In this document: positions 45,883 through 54,339 of the stretch, piece by piece
Layout: every line of letters begins with the position of its first letter
How positions within the stretch are numbered: position 1 is the first letter of the stretch
Source: Providencia rettgeri
GTDB taxonomy: Bacteria; Pseudomonadota; Gammaproteobacteria; Enterobacterales; Enterobacteriaceae
Assembly (NCBI GenBank): GCA_900455085.1
Contig: UGTZ01000001.1
Span: 1,270,501 to 1,334,500 of the forward strand
Direction: 5' to 3'
DNA length: 64,000 bases
Made by a program: the position numbers and the translations under genes
Notes under the pieces: model-generated
Seen by the model: only the letters and a program-made list of their open reading frames with translations
What the model was told of the DNA's origin: nothing
Database searches by the model: none

Positions 45883-46740
45883 TTATCCGGCGATAGCCAT
45901 ACCTACAGTCATATGTAGCCCGTAGAAAATGCCTCTACCAATTAATTCACCAAAAATCACCAATAATACGGCGACTAATAGCCCGATAATTGACGGATTT
46001 TTCATTTTAACATGTGGGTAAATCCAGAAAGCTAGCCCTAATGTTAAGCAAACAGTACGCCATCCCATCAGTGAGGCATAATCTGGAACAAGCTCAGATG
46101 CTTTTTGTACTGAGCTTTGGATAGAGCCTAATTCAAACCCCTGTGCCGTCACCAAAATACTACTCGCAACCACTGCAACAATACTGATTAATGTAAAGAA
46201 ACGGACGTTATTGATATCATAGCTTGCTATGCGTAATAAAAATGCGGCAAGAACAGGCCCTGCAATAAAGCTGGTTAGGATAAATTGCAAACTACCATAG
46301 TGATTAAACCAAGTTGGGACGGTATCAATTTGGTAAACGCGGGATATGGCATAAATAAATATTGCCGCAAAAATGATAGTGATAATTAACCAAATAGTAC
46401 CAATAGACTTAGGCATTTTTTTCAATAATGACAGTAACCAATATACCCCACCTAAGGCGAAGAATATTGAACCACTAACTATTTCGTTACTAAGAGCGGA
46501 ATGACCAACACGTATCATTGAATTGAATGCACGCATCGGCGAGCCCATATGCAGCATGGAAAGTAAAAAGCCAATTCCCATTAACGCCCATAAACCAAAC
46601 ATGCTCATCACTATTTTATGATGCTGCTCTTGCAAGGGTTTCATTAACAATACCAGAGCCATGAGAATAAATGCACCGGCAACACTTTGACCTATAACGG
46701 TGAAGAAGATTAACGGATATTCATGTAAGCCTGCGCCCAT
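45883..46740 (-). CDS. dmsC: DMSO reductase membrane anchor subunit
   Basis: DmsC anchors DmsAB to the membrane and oxidises menaquinol. It has 285 residues and eight hydrophobic segments. It matches E. coli DmsC in GAGLHEYPLIFFTVIGQSVAGAF-type start, FGLWALMGIGFLLSMLHMGSPMRAFNS, LSNEIVSGSIFFALGG, LVPDYASLMGWR and the end GELIGRGIFYGLHMTVGMAIAG. It begins one base after the dmsB stop. DmsC-like and YnfH proteins are alike, so the exact paralogue rests on DmsA. Confidence 0.93.
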   Translation of the reverse strand: MGAGLHEYPLIFFTVIGQSVAGAFILMALVLLMKPLQEQHHKIVMSMFGLWALMGIGFLLSMLHMGSPMRAFNSMIRVGHSALSNEIVSGSIFFALGGVYWLLSLLKKMPKSIGTIWLIITIIFAAIFIYAISRVYQIDTVPTWFNHYGSLQFILTSFIAGPVLAAFLLRIASYDINNVRFFTLISIVAVVASSILVTAQGFELGSIQSSVQKASELVPDYASLMGWRTVCLTLGLAFWIYPHVKMKNPSIIGLLVAVLLVIFGELIGRGIFYGLHMTVGMAIAG

Positions 46741-46741
46741 T

Positions 46742-47359
46742 TTAAACTTCCTCCGGATTCGCTAAATAACCTGTGGTGTCACCAACAGGACGGCAATTTG
46801 CATTGAGATTTAACACAATATTGGGTTTGGTATAATGTGCAGCGGGTAGAGGTGCTATCTCATTGATTGTGCCGTATTTTGCACGTAGCTCTTCAATGGG
46901 CCCAAAATCTAATGCACGTAGCGGGCAAGACTCAACACAAATGGGTTTTTTGCCTTCAGCCACACGTTCATAGCAGCCATCACATTTAGTCATATGCCCT
47001 TTAACTGCATCAAACTGAGGCGCACTATAAGGACATGCCATATGGCAATAACGGCAACCAATACAAACACTTTCATCGACAATGACAAAGCCGTCCTCAC
47101 GTTTGTGCATCGCGCCACTTGGGCAAACTTTAACGCAAGCAGGGTCCTCACAATGGTTGCATGAAATGGAAAGATAATAAGAGAATACATTTTGATTCCA
47201 TGCACCATCTTGCTCTGTCCAGTCGCCGCCTGCATATTCATAAATACGACGGAAATGAACATCAGCGGATAAGTTTTTAAAATCTTTACAGGCGAGTTCG
47301 CACGTTTTGCAGCCCGTACAGCGTTGTGTATCAATATAAAAACCATATTGTTGTGACAT
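46742..47359 (-). CDS. dmsB: DMSO reductase iron-sulfur subunit
   Basis: This 205-residue ferredoxin-type subunit carries four [4Fe-4S] clusters that relay electrons from DmsC to DmsA. Cysteine motifs are CTGCKTCELACKD, CNHCEDPACVKVCPSGAM, CIGCRYCHMACPY and CDGCYERVAEGKKPICVESCP in outline. The ATG at 47359 (GGAG site, MSQQYGFYIDTQRCTG) gives the family length; the upstream ATG at 47389 lies inside dmsA. It is 10 bases downstream of dmsA. Confidence 0.95.
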   Translation of the reverse strand: MSQQYGFYIDTQRCTGCKTCELACKDFKNLSADVHFRRIYEYAGGDWTEQDGAWNQNVFSYYLSISCNHCEDPACVKVCPSGAMHKREDGFVIVDESVCIGCRYCHMACPYSAPQFDAVKGHMTKCDGCYERVAEGKKPICVESCPLRALDFGPIEELRAKYGTINEIAPLPAAHYTKPNIVLNLNANCRPVGDTTGYLANPEEV

Positions 47360-47369
47360 ACCGGGCTCC

Positions 47370-49796
47370 TTATAGTTTTGTAATTTCAACTAAGTTAGTA
47401 TGCTGAGGGTTCCCCTTAGCAAGCGGTGAAGGGCGTTGAGTCGTGAGGACATTAATACACCCGCCTTGGTCTACTTTTTTGCCAAACATATCGGCATCTA
47501 ACCAAGCCCCTTGGCCCATAGCAGTCACGCCTGGCATGATCCGTGGTGTCACTTTCGCTGGAATATGAACTTCACCTCGGTCATTGAAAACCTTGACCAT
47601 ATCACCCTGTTTAATACCACGTGCTTTGGCATCTATAGGGTTAATCCATATTTCTTGGCGACAAGCTTGTTTTAAGATATCAATGTTGCCATAACTTGAG
47701 TGTGTTCTGGCTTTGTAGTGAAACCCTGTCATTTGTAATGGGTATTTTTTATTAAGACTATCGGTATGGCTTTCAAAGCCTTCGGTATAAATTGGCAGCG
47801 GGTCAATTACATCATCTGGTGCTAATTGCCATGTTTTCGCTATTTCAGCTAGGCTTTCTGAGTAAACCTCTATTTTTCCGGAAGGCGTTTTCAGTGGATT
47901 AGCTTGAGGGTTATCTCGGAAGGCTTTAAATCCAATGACATGTTCATCTGGGCATTTGTGCTTGAAAATACCCACAGTTTTCATTTCTTCATAAGTTGGC
48001 ATATCAGGGAAGCGTTCGCGGCTTTTTTCACATAAATATTTAACCCATTCGTGTTGGGTACGGCCTTCGGTAAATTTCTGTTCGACATCAGGGCCTAAGC
48101 GTTTTGCTATTTCTGACAAAATTTCATAGATGGGCTTACGCTCAAATTTAGCGCTAGTGGCTGGTTGGCCTAAGATCATGTACGACATGTTTCCTGCGGA
48201 CTCACTAGGAATAAGATCTTCTTGTTCGGTCGGCATTAAATCAGGTAGTAAAATATCGCAATATTTTGCAGAGGCCGTCATGAAGTGGTCGATGCCGACA
48301 ATCATTTCGCATTTGCTGTCATCTTGTAAAATTTCATGGGTGCGAGCGATATCACTATGCTGATTTATCAATGTATTACTGGCATAGCACCATAAAAATT
48401 TAATGGGAACATCTAATTTATCTTTCCCTTTGATACCATCATGAATAGCTGTCATTTCGGTACCGCGTTCGATGGCATCAGTCCATGTGAAAACAGAAAT
48501 CTGAGTTTTTACTGGGTTATCGAGCATCGGGAACCATTCAACACCGGAATCATAAGTACCTTCACGACAGCCTGAATTTCCACCACTAATGCCAACATTA
48601 CCAGTAATAATGGCTAACATGGCAATTGCTCGAACGGTTTGTTCACCATTTGAATGACGTTGAGGACCCCAACCTTGAACAATATAAGCGGGTTTTGCTT
48701 GGCCTATTTCACGGGCTAACTTAATGGTTTTATCTGCTGGGATACCTGTAATTTTAGCGGCCCACTGTGGTGTTTTAGCAATACCATCAGCACCTTGGCC
48801 TAAAATATACGCTTTATAGTGACCATTTTTAGGTGCCGAAGCTGGCAAGGTTTTTTCGTCATAGCCGATACAGTATTTATCGACAAACTCTTGGTCGACC
48901 ATATCCTCAGTAATAATCACGTAAGCCAATGCGGCAGCAAGTGCACCATCAGTACCAGGACGAATAGGTAACCATTCATCTTCTCTACCAGAAGCAGTGT
49001 CATTATAACGAGGGTCAATGACTATCATGCGCGCATTTGAACGTTCGCGCGCTTGTTCGACATAATAAGTGACACCTCCGCCACTCATACGAGTTTCAGC
49101 AGGGTTATTACCAAACATCACAACTAGTTTTGTATTTGCAATATCATCAGGACTATTTGCTTCTTGGGAGCCGTATAGGTAATTCATACCTGCACGAATT
49201 TGTGCAGTACTATAACTGCCGTAGCGGCTCAGGAAACCACCACATGAATTCATTAAGCGATAAGGAACATTTGAGTTGGTGATATTACCGCCATCAACGC
49301 CAGTACCATATAAAACGTGAACGGCTTCATTACCATAATTTTTTAGAATATCGCGTAAGCTATTACCAACAGTATCAAGGGCTTCTTCCCATGAAATTCG
49401 GACAAATTTGCCTTCACCACGTTTACCCACACGTTTCATTGGGTATTTCAATCTATCTGGGTGATTCATTCTTCTGCGGATTGAGCGACCACGCAGGCAA
49501 GCTCTGACTTGATGATTACCATATTCATCTTTTCCCGTGGTATCAGATTCAACCCAATATACCTCATCGTCACGCACATGGAGGCGTAATAGGCAACGGC
49601 TACCACAATTAACGGTACATGAACTCCAAACGGCTTTTTCTTCAGGGGATGTTGAGTTTTGAGAGGTATCGATTGCTTTTGCATTAAAAGGAAGTGATAA
49701 ACCGCCAACTGCAGCAAATAAACCGCCAGCAGCGCCAGATTTCACGACATTGCGTCTTGAGATAGGGCTATTTAATAATTTATTTTTTGTATTCAT
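47370..49796 (-). CDS. dmsA: DMSO reductase catalytic subunit
   Basis: This 808-residue periplasm-facing molybdopterin reductase acts on dimethyl sulfoxide and other S- or N-oxides. The Tat signal has SRRNVVKSGAAGG near the N-terminus. The [4Fe-4S] site is CTVNCGSRCLLRLHV with a later CLRGRS. Molybdopterin-family segments include FGNNPAETRMSGGGVTYY, IDPRYNDTASGREDEW and YIVQGWGPQRHSNGE. The C-terminus (TTQRPSPLAKGNPQHTNLV) matches E. coli DmsA (814). YnfE/YnfF are close relatives, but the dmsABC order favours DmsA. An FNR-like site sits 76-89 bases upstream, which fits anaerobic induction. Confidence 0.93.
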   Translation of the reverse strand: MNTKNKLLNSPISRRNVVKSGAAGGLFAAVGGLSLPFNAKAIDTSQNSTSPEEKAVWSSCTVNCGSRCLLRLHVRDDEVYWVESDTTGKDEYGNHQVRACLRGRSIRRRMNHPDRLKYPMKRVGKRGEGKFVRISWEEALDTVGNSLRDILKNYGNEAVHVLYGTGVDGGNITNSNVPYRLMNSCGGFLSRYGSYSTAQIRAGMNYLYGSQEANSPDDIANTKLVVMFGNNPAETRMSGGGVTYYVEQARERSNARMIVIDPRYNDTASGREDEWLPIRPGTDGALAAALAYVIITEDMVDQEFVDKYCIGYDEKTLPASAPKNGHYKAYILGQGADGIAKTPQWAAKITGIPADKTIKLAREIGQAKPAYIVQGWGPQRHSNGEQTVRAIAMLAIITGNVGISGGNSGCREGTYDSGVEWFPMLDNPVKTQISVFTWTDAIERGTEMTAIHDGIKGKDKLDVPIKFLWCYASNTLINQHSDIARTHEILQDDSKCEMIVGIDHFMTASAKYCDILLPDLMPTEQEDLIPSESAGNMSYMILGQPATSAKFERKPIYEILSEIAKRLGPDVEQKFTEGRTQHEWVKYLCEKSRERFPDMPTYEEMKTVGIFKHKCPDEHVIGFKAFRDNPQANPLKTPSGKIEVYSESLAEIAKTWQLAPDDVIDPLPIYTEGFESHTDSLNKKYPLQMTGFHYKARTHSSYGNIDILKQACRQEIWINPIDAKARGIKQGDMVKVFNDRGEVHIPAKVTPRIMPGVTAMGQGAWLDADMFGKKVDQGGCINVLTTQRPSPLAKGNPQHTNLVEITKL

Positions 49797-49871
49797 TGAT
49801 ATTAGCCTTTATGACCATATTAAATATAGTGTTATTCAGGGGCTATCTTACTCTGACATATTTAGTTTTTT

Positions 49872-49885
49872 TTGCGCCATATCAA
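49872..49885 (-). promoter_or_regulatory. Candidate FNR site for dmsABC
   Basis: TTGCG-CCAT-ATCAA fits the FNR pattern TTGAT-N4-ATCAA with a perfect right half and two mismatches on the left. A site centred here would set a start point about 40 bases before dmsA. FNR activation of dmsA is established in E. coli. Confidence 0.5.
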
Positions 49886-49934
49886 CGAAGTTATATTTTC
49901 AAAACTGGTAACTTTTTTATAATAAATAAATATT

Positions 49935-49953
49935 AATGATAATTGATATCATT
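49935..49953. promoter_or_regulatory. Perfect 7-5-7 palindrome AATGATA-ATTGA-TATCATT upstream of dmsA
   Basis: Exact inverted repeat in the 476-base region between dmsA and tonB (49797-50272). The sequence resembles a Fur operator (GATAAT and ATTAT elements). It could bind Fur or another dimeric regulator. The rest of the region is AT-rich without a gene. Confidence 0.45.
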
Positions 49954-50272
49954 ATAACGTTATGAATAAAAACAGGTTTTATTTTTATTGCTCGTGTCTA
50001 AAAATTTAGAAATGTTAATATTGAGTTTTGTAGAGAAAATATTTCTCTCGGTAAGGCCATTTTCGGAAAATAGGGAGAAGACTTTTAGTCATATAGTTGG
50101 AATATAATAATAAATTTCTCTAGGAGCATTGATTTCTCTTAAAAAACAATAAAATTTATTATTATTTTTTGGAATGAAAAATAAATACAGAATAACTAAC
50201 TATAAAGTGAACATCTAATATCCAATTAAGGTGTACTTTTTTATTGAAAATAATTGTTATTATCAGTGTTGG

Positions 50273-51020
50273 TTAATTAAATTCAATATTGAGAGTGATA
50301 GATTGAGCAAAACCTGCTGGTGGCTTACCGACAGAGCGGCTTTTTTGTACTGCAAGTAAAGCGGCTTGATCTAATAAATCATTTCCTGAACTGCTTGCTA
50401 AGCGAATTAAACTAATTTCTCCGGTTTGGCTTAATTGAAATTGAATAGTTGCGATACCACGGTTTTTCATTTTTTTTGCGCGGCGAGGGTATTGCTTGTT
50501 TCGCTCAACTTCTTGGCGCAGTTTTTCTCGATAGGCATTAATTAGTTGGCTATTAGTGTCACTAGTCGCATGTTGGTTTTTGGGGCCTTTAATTCCTGCT
50601 GATTGAGAAGAAACAAGGTCACCGGCTTTTTGTTGTTGTGCGATTGGCAAATCATTTTTAATTTCGGAATCAGCTTGTTTGCTGGGGTTTTCAGTTCTTT
50701 TAGTGAGTTCTTTGGGTTTTACGGGTTCTTTTTGTGTTTTGATCACCTTTTTTTTGCTTTTTAGGCACAACAACGGCGGCATTTTCAATAATTGGGCTGG
50801 GTTCTATTTTTACCTCACTAGGGAGTTCTATCGGTTGAAGGAGCTCTTCAGGTTCTGCAACGTTAACCGCTTGAGTCAATGCGATCGATATAATCGGCGC
50901 ATCCTGTTGTGCTTGGTTTTTTAAGGATAATGATTGAGCCGTAACATAGGTTAAGTACCCAATAACAAGAATATGCAGTGTTATGGATAGCGTAAAAGTA
51001 ATTAATTTTCGACTCATCAT
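50273..51020 (-). pseudogene. tonB: TonB-type energy transducer, one apparent frameshift
   Basis: TonB transmits proton-motive force to outer-membrane receptors. The sequence has an N-terminal anchor (LITFTLSITLHILVIGYLTYV with the membrane His), a Pro/Glu/Lys-rich spacer, and a C-terminal domain with YPRRAKKMKNRGIATIQFQL and GNDLLDQAALLAVQKSR. The frame breaks in the T8 run at 50748-50755; removing one base joins VVVPKKQKK to VIKTQKEPVKPKEL. Corrected length is about 249 residues. No exbB/exbD are beside it. A Fur-like site lies about 130 bases upstream. It may be the main TonB or a dedicated paralogue; the heme receptor at 12 kb needs such a partner. Confidence 0.88.
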
Positions 51021-51149
51021 AAGACCTCAATATTCTTTCTTGTTGAACCTAAAGAGGGGTAGACCAAAACAGCTCTTAAGTAGTTATGCTTGAGTTATAA
51101 CTCATAAGATAAAATAACGATTCGAATTATATGTTAATAATTATCAATT

Positions 51150-51168
51150 GCAAATGATAGTTATTATC
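51150..51168. promoter_or_regulatory. Candidate Fur box for tonB
   Basis: GCAAATGATAGTTATTATC; on the minus strand GATAATAACTATCATTTGC matches the Fur consensus at about 14 of 19 positions. A second overlapping AT element (TAATAATTATCAATTG) adjoins it. It is placed 130-150 bases upstream of tonB. Confidence 0.65.
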
Positions 51169-51236
51169 AACTTTGAAGGGTATATGTTATTTACTATTAA
51201 TGCATTGATTTTTAATAATATAATTTTAAAATGAAA

Positions 51237-51261
51237 AAGGCTTGGTGAGTCACCAAGCCTT
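51237..51261 (-). terminator. Terminator after the repeat-protein gene
   Basis: Twelve-base perfect inverted repeat AAGGCTTGGTGA / TCACCAAGCCTT around a single G. On the minus strand it is followed by TTTTT. It lies 50 bases after the gene ending at 51311. Confidence 0.88.
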
Positions 51262-51310
51262 AATAAGATTAATTGTGTGATAAATCAGTTAAATATCATT
51301 CTCTATTTTA

Positions 51311-51778
51311 TTATTTTGTCTGGCTCCTGCTTAAGTGTTGCTGTACAGCGTATTTGATAGAAGGGGATTGGTTGTTTTCGGTAAAACTCAACGCGACTGC
51401 GGCTTTTTCATGTCCATCCATTGCTAAAAAACTTTTGCTGATACCATTAATTTTATCTGTTGCTAAATTACCAGCTTTTAGATGTGAATTAATGGCTGCT
51501 TGGTTCGCTGCGGACATATTATTTTCATTAAAACTTAATGCAGTAGCGGCTTTTTCATGCGAATTCATCTGTGCAAAAGATTTCGTAATACCTTGGATAC
51601 CATTAGGTGATAAATTAGCGGCTTTTGCATGGTTAGCAATAGCGGCTTGGTTTGCATAAGCGGTATTATTTTCAATAAAACTGAGTGAAATAATGGCATT
51701 TTTATGGGTGGTTACGTCTGCTTGAGCACTTAAATTAAATACCAGAAAAAGTGCAGAAGAAATAAATAGTTTGTTCAT
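51311..51778 (-). CDS. Secreted small protein with three internal repeats, function unknown
   Basis: I do not recognise this protein. From the ATG at 51778 it has 155 residues with a clear signal peptide (MNKLFISSALFLVFNLSAQA). The mature part is almost entirely three imperfect repeats of about 47 residues. Each has the pattern H-[KE]-[NK]-A-x(3)-LSF-x-ENN, then an ANQAAI-x(2)-H-x-KA-x-NL helix and a G-I-x-KSF linker; the last repeat is partial. It has no Cys and looks all-helical. It has its own terminator and a 378-base upstream region without other genes (51779-52156). It lies beside the Fur-boxed tonB, but no Fur site is evident at its own start. Periplasmic or secreted location is predicted. 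Confidence 0.7.
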   Translation of the reverse strand: MNKLFISSALFLVFNLSAQADVTTHKNAIISLSFIENNTAYANQAAIANHAKAANLSPNGIQGITKSFAQMNSHEKAATALSFNENNMSAANQAAINSHLKAGNLATDKINGISKSFLAMDGHEKAAVALSFTENNQSPSIKYAVQQHLSRSQTK

Positions 51779-52110
51779 CTGAATACCTTTAAATAACATT
51801 GCCTAAACTTTGGACAAAATAATGGATAACTTTATATAAATGAGTTCTAAAAAATGAAGGAATTTAATGTTTAACTTCTATTTACTGCACTAGAACTTAG
51901 GTCTGTTATTGATAGATAAACGCATCTAAGTAGTATTTTTATAAAGTTATCGTAGGACTAATCATTACGATGGCGTCAATATAGGTGATCATGTTCAATG
52001 ATGAAATTGACATCTATGCATATGATAAGTGCATAAAACGCATTCATCATTTTGCAAAAAAAAAAGAGAGAATTATTTCGGCGTGTTTACCGTATTTATG
52101 ATACATAAAT

Positions 52111-52139
52111 AACACCGTATAGATAAGCTACACGGTGTT
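52111..52139. terminator. Terminator-like hairpin after PACE 2
   Basis: AACACCGT / ACGGTGTT arms with a 13-base loop, 18 bases beyond the minus-strand stop of the PACE gene. There is only a weak T stretch. Confidence 0.55.
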
Positions 52140-52156
52140 TGAATATTTAATTAAAA

Positions 52157-52628
52157 TTAAGAACGTTTAACCGCTGTTTCTGAGACGCGTATTGCATTTT
52201 CTTTATTCGCAAACCAACGCTCACGTGAGATGTCATATACAAGATTAAACGCATAAGTATAAAATAAGAAAAAGGCAAAAAAGCCGATTTCAAGTAAGAA
52301 TGCGTCTAAGAATGACATTTTAAGTAAAAACGCCAGCATTGGTACACCCATGATCACAAAGCTCAATTCAAATCCAACGGGCGTGAAAAATGCGTACTTT
52401 GGCTGGGCGAGGCCCTTTGGATAAGGGCCAATAACGATCAAAGACCATGTTATAAAATAAGTTTAATAGCATTGCCAGTGTCGACAAGACAATAGCGACT
52501 GTTCCCATTTGGAAAATTGAGCGTCCTAAAAGCCACGCACTGACCGGTGCAGTTATCGCGATCGCGATGACTTCAAATGAAACTGCATGAAAAATTCGTT
52601 CAGTTAATGTTTTTGTATACTTGCTCAT
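52157..52628 (-). pseudogene. PACE family efflux transporter 2, one apparent frameshift
   Basis: This is a second PACE-type protein with four membrane segments in two tandem pairs. From the ATG at 52628 (AGGT site) the first pair reads RIFHAVSFEVIAIAITAPVSAW and NLFYNMVFDRYWPLSKG. The second pair, in the next frame, reads VGFELSFVIMGVPMLAFLL and FYTYAFNLVYDISRERWF. Dropping one base of the GGG run at 52379-52381 joins KVRIFHA to VGFELSF, giving about 156 residues. It resembles the typical AceI-like family more closely than PACE 1 does. It is divergent from a LysR gene 109 bases away. Confidence 0.85.
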
Positions 52629-52737
52629 AACTACCTCAAAGATATGGAAAATTATTTTATGGGTAAAAATCGGGTGCAATTATTTGCTTTTTTTTATATA
52701 TATACAAAATGGCAGCCATCGGAAAAAGCGATACCTT

Positions 52738-53592
52738 ATGAATTATTCTATAGAAACATTGCGTACCTTTGTGGAGGCGGCATCCCTAAGGTCATTCTCT
52801 GCTGCGGCTCGTAAATTAAATAAAAGCCAATCAACTGTGAGTACGACAATCAGTGGTTTTGAAGACGACTTGGGCTTTTTGTTATTCGATAGGCAGGGAC
52901 GTGAATCAACATTAACTTTTGCAGGTAGAAAAGTTTTGAGTTTAGTTGAGGATATTTTATCGGCAGATGAGCGTCTTCAAGCGCTTCGAGTTGAACTGCT
53001 ACCAGATATAGAACCAAGATTAAGCTGCGCTTTTTCAGATATTTATCAGCCCCCTCATGCTGAACATATTGTAACGACATTAGATAGACAATTTCCGCAT
53101 CTTGAGTTCGAGTTTTTAATTGCAGAAAATAATGCCGTTATTGAAATGATCCAAAACCAACAGGCTCATGTTGGTATGATGGAATCTCGAACAGAATATC
53201 CTGCAGATATTTCTTTTTCTCGTTTACCTATTCAAGGTGAATTAGGTTTATATGTATTAAATAGCCATCCATTAGCTAAAGAGAAAAAAACTACTTATCA
53301 GCATTTAACAATGACACGCCAACTACGGCTAAGCAGTAGTAGCCAAATTATTATTAATAGTGAAAAGAACTGGTTTGCGCCAAATTATTTACTATTATTA
53401 GAAATGGCAGAACAAGGAGCTGGATGGGCAATATTACCGACATGGTTAGTTAAGCAATTTGGCCATAACCGTTTAGTGAGTATTAATTATGATTTATGGC
53501 CACGTAAAATTGATGTGGATTTAGTTTGGTCTAAGAATAATCCACCAGGAAAAGCGGGTTACTGGCTGATTAATAAATTACTTAATAGCTAA
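52738..53592 (+). CDS. LysR-family regulator, divergent from PACE efflux gene 2
   Basis: The 284-residue LysR protein from the ATG at 52738 begins MNYSIETLRTFVEAASLRSF, with a helix-turn-helix AAARKLNKSQSTVSTTISG. A long effector domain follows (SCAFSDIYQPPHAEHIV, GAGWAILPTWLVKQFG). A longer frame from 52621 would add 39 non-family residues. It is unlike the LysR protein at 33.3 kb outside the DNA-binding part. Control of PACE 2 is inferred from the divergent arrangement. Confidence 0.84.
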   Translation: MNYSIETLRTFVEAASLRSFSAAARKLNKSQSTVSTTISGFEDDLGFLLFDRQGRESTLTFAGRKVLSLVEDILSADERLQALRVELLPDIEPRLSCAFSDIYQPPHAEHIVTTLDRQFPHLEFEFLIAENNAVIEMIQNQQAHVGMMESRTEYPADISFSRLPIQGELGLYVLNSHPLAKEKKTTYQHLTMTRQLRLSSSSQIIINSEKNWFAPNYLLLLEMAEQGAGWAILPTWLVKQFGHNRLVSINYDLWPRKIDVDLVWSKNNPPGKAGYWLINKLLNS

Positions 53593-53777
53593 ATTTAAGG
53601 AGATTAATTTTAAAATCAATGTGTTTGTGCTATATTTTATTTTGTAAAACAGTCTATATTAAATGTAATAAGATGTTATCTTGTAAATAAACGTAATATA
53701 ATTTTTAAAGTTGGCTTTATATCGCTAATCTAAACTTAATCAAATTGTTGTTTGAGTTAATTTATTAGAGGATAAAA

Positions 53778-54257
53778 ATGAAAAAATTATTAGTACCTAC
53801 ACTCTTTGCTGTTGCATCTACTATGTCATTTGCTGTTAATGCAGCGACAACTCCAGCAGCAAGCCAATCACAGAAGGCAGAACATAAATTAAATGCTTAC
53901 GAAGAAATTATGGTAGGCAAAGTCTGGGTAACGACAGAAGCTTTAGATCAAGATAAAAAAGAAGTTAATGCAGAAGATAAACAAGTTGCAAACTTCTTTG
54001 GGGTTGCCGAATATTATCCAGACGGGACCTTTAATATGACCACGTTCGATGGCAAACCAAAAATGAAAGGTGACTGGTCATTTGATGAAAATGGCAAAAG
54101 CCGCTCATTAACAGCGAAAGATGATGACGGTAAAGTTTTATTTACTCGTGTTGTTGAAAATGTCACAGTAACACCTGAAGAATATACGTATCGTATTTAT
54201 CCAGAGCAAGATAGCAAAGATAAGTACTTTGATATTGTCCATAAAGTTAAAAAATAA
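53778..54257 (+). CDS. DUF4822-like exported protein
   Basis: This 159-residue protein has a signal peptide (MKKLLVPTLFAVASTMSFAVNA). The mature domain reads as a small lipocalin-like sheet: MVGKVWVTTEALDQDKK, FFGVAEYYPDGTFNMTTFDGKPKMKGDW, SRSLTAKDDDGKVLFTRVVENVTVTPEEYTYRIYP. I believe this is the DUF4822 pattern, which has no established role. GAGG precedes the ATG. It is probably monocistronic and ends before a long inverted repeat. The product is likely periplasmic. Confidence 0.7.
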   Translation: MKKLLVPTLFAVASTMSFAVNAATTPAASQSQKAEHKLNAYEEIMVGKVWVTTEALDQDKKEVNAEDKQVANFFGVAEYYPDGTFNMTTFDGKPKMKGDWSFDENGKSRSLTAKDDDGKVLFTRVVENVTVTPEEYTYRIYPEQDSKDKYFDIVHKVKK

Positions 54258-54268
54258 CATTTAAACCA

Positions 54269-54322
54269 ATGCCGCAGTCTAGATATAAAGCTCATTGATT
54301 GAGTAATTTATTCTGCGGCATT
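54269..54322. terminator. Long-range inverted repeat between DUF4822 gene and yegD
   Basis: Ten-base arms AATGCCGCAG / CTGCGGCATT are separated by 34 bases that contain a small inner hairpin (CTCA / TGAG). It is placed between convergent genes and may act as a terminator in both directions. Confidence 0.6.
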
Positions 54323-54339
54323 ATTGCTCTATTGTAGCT

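Noticed and set aside
47370..49796. Calling the S-oxide reductase YnfE or YnfF
   Set aside because: The single catalytic gene followed by B and C subunits and the C-terminal sequence match DmsA better; the Ynf operon has two catalytic paralogues.
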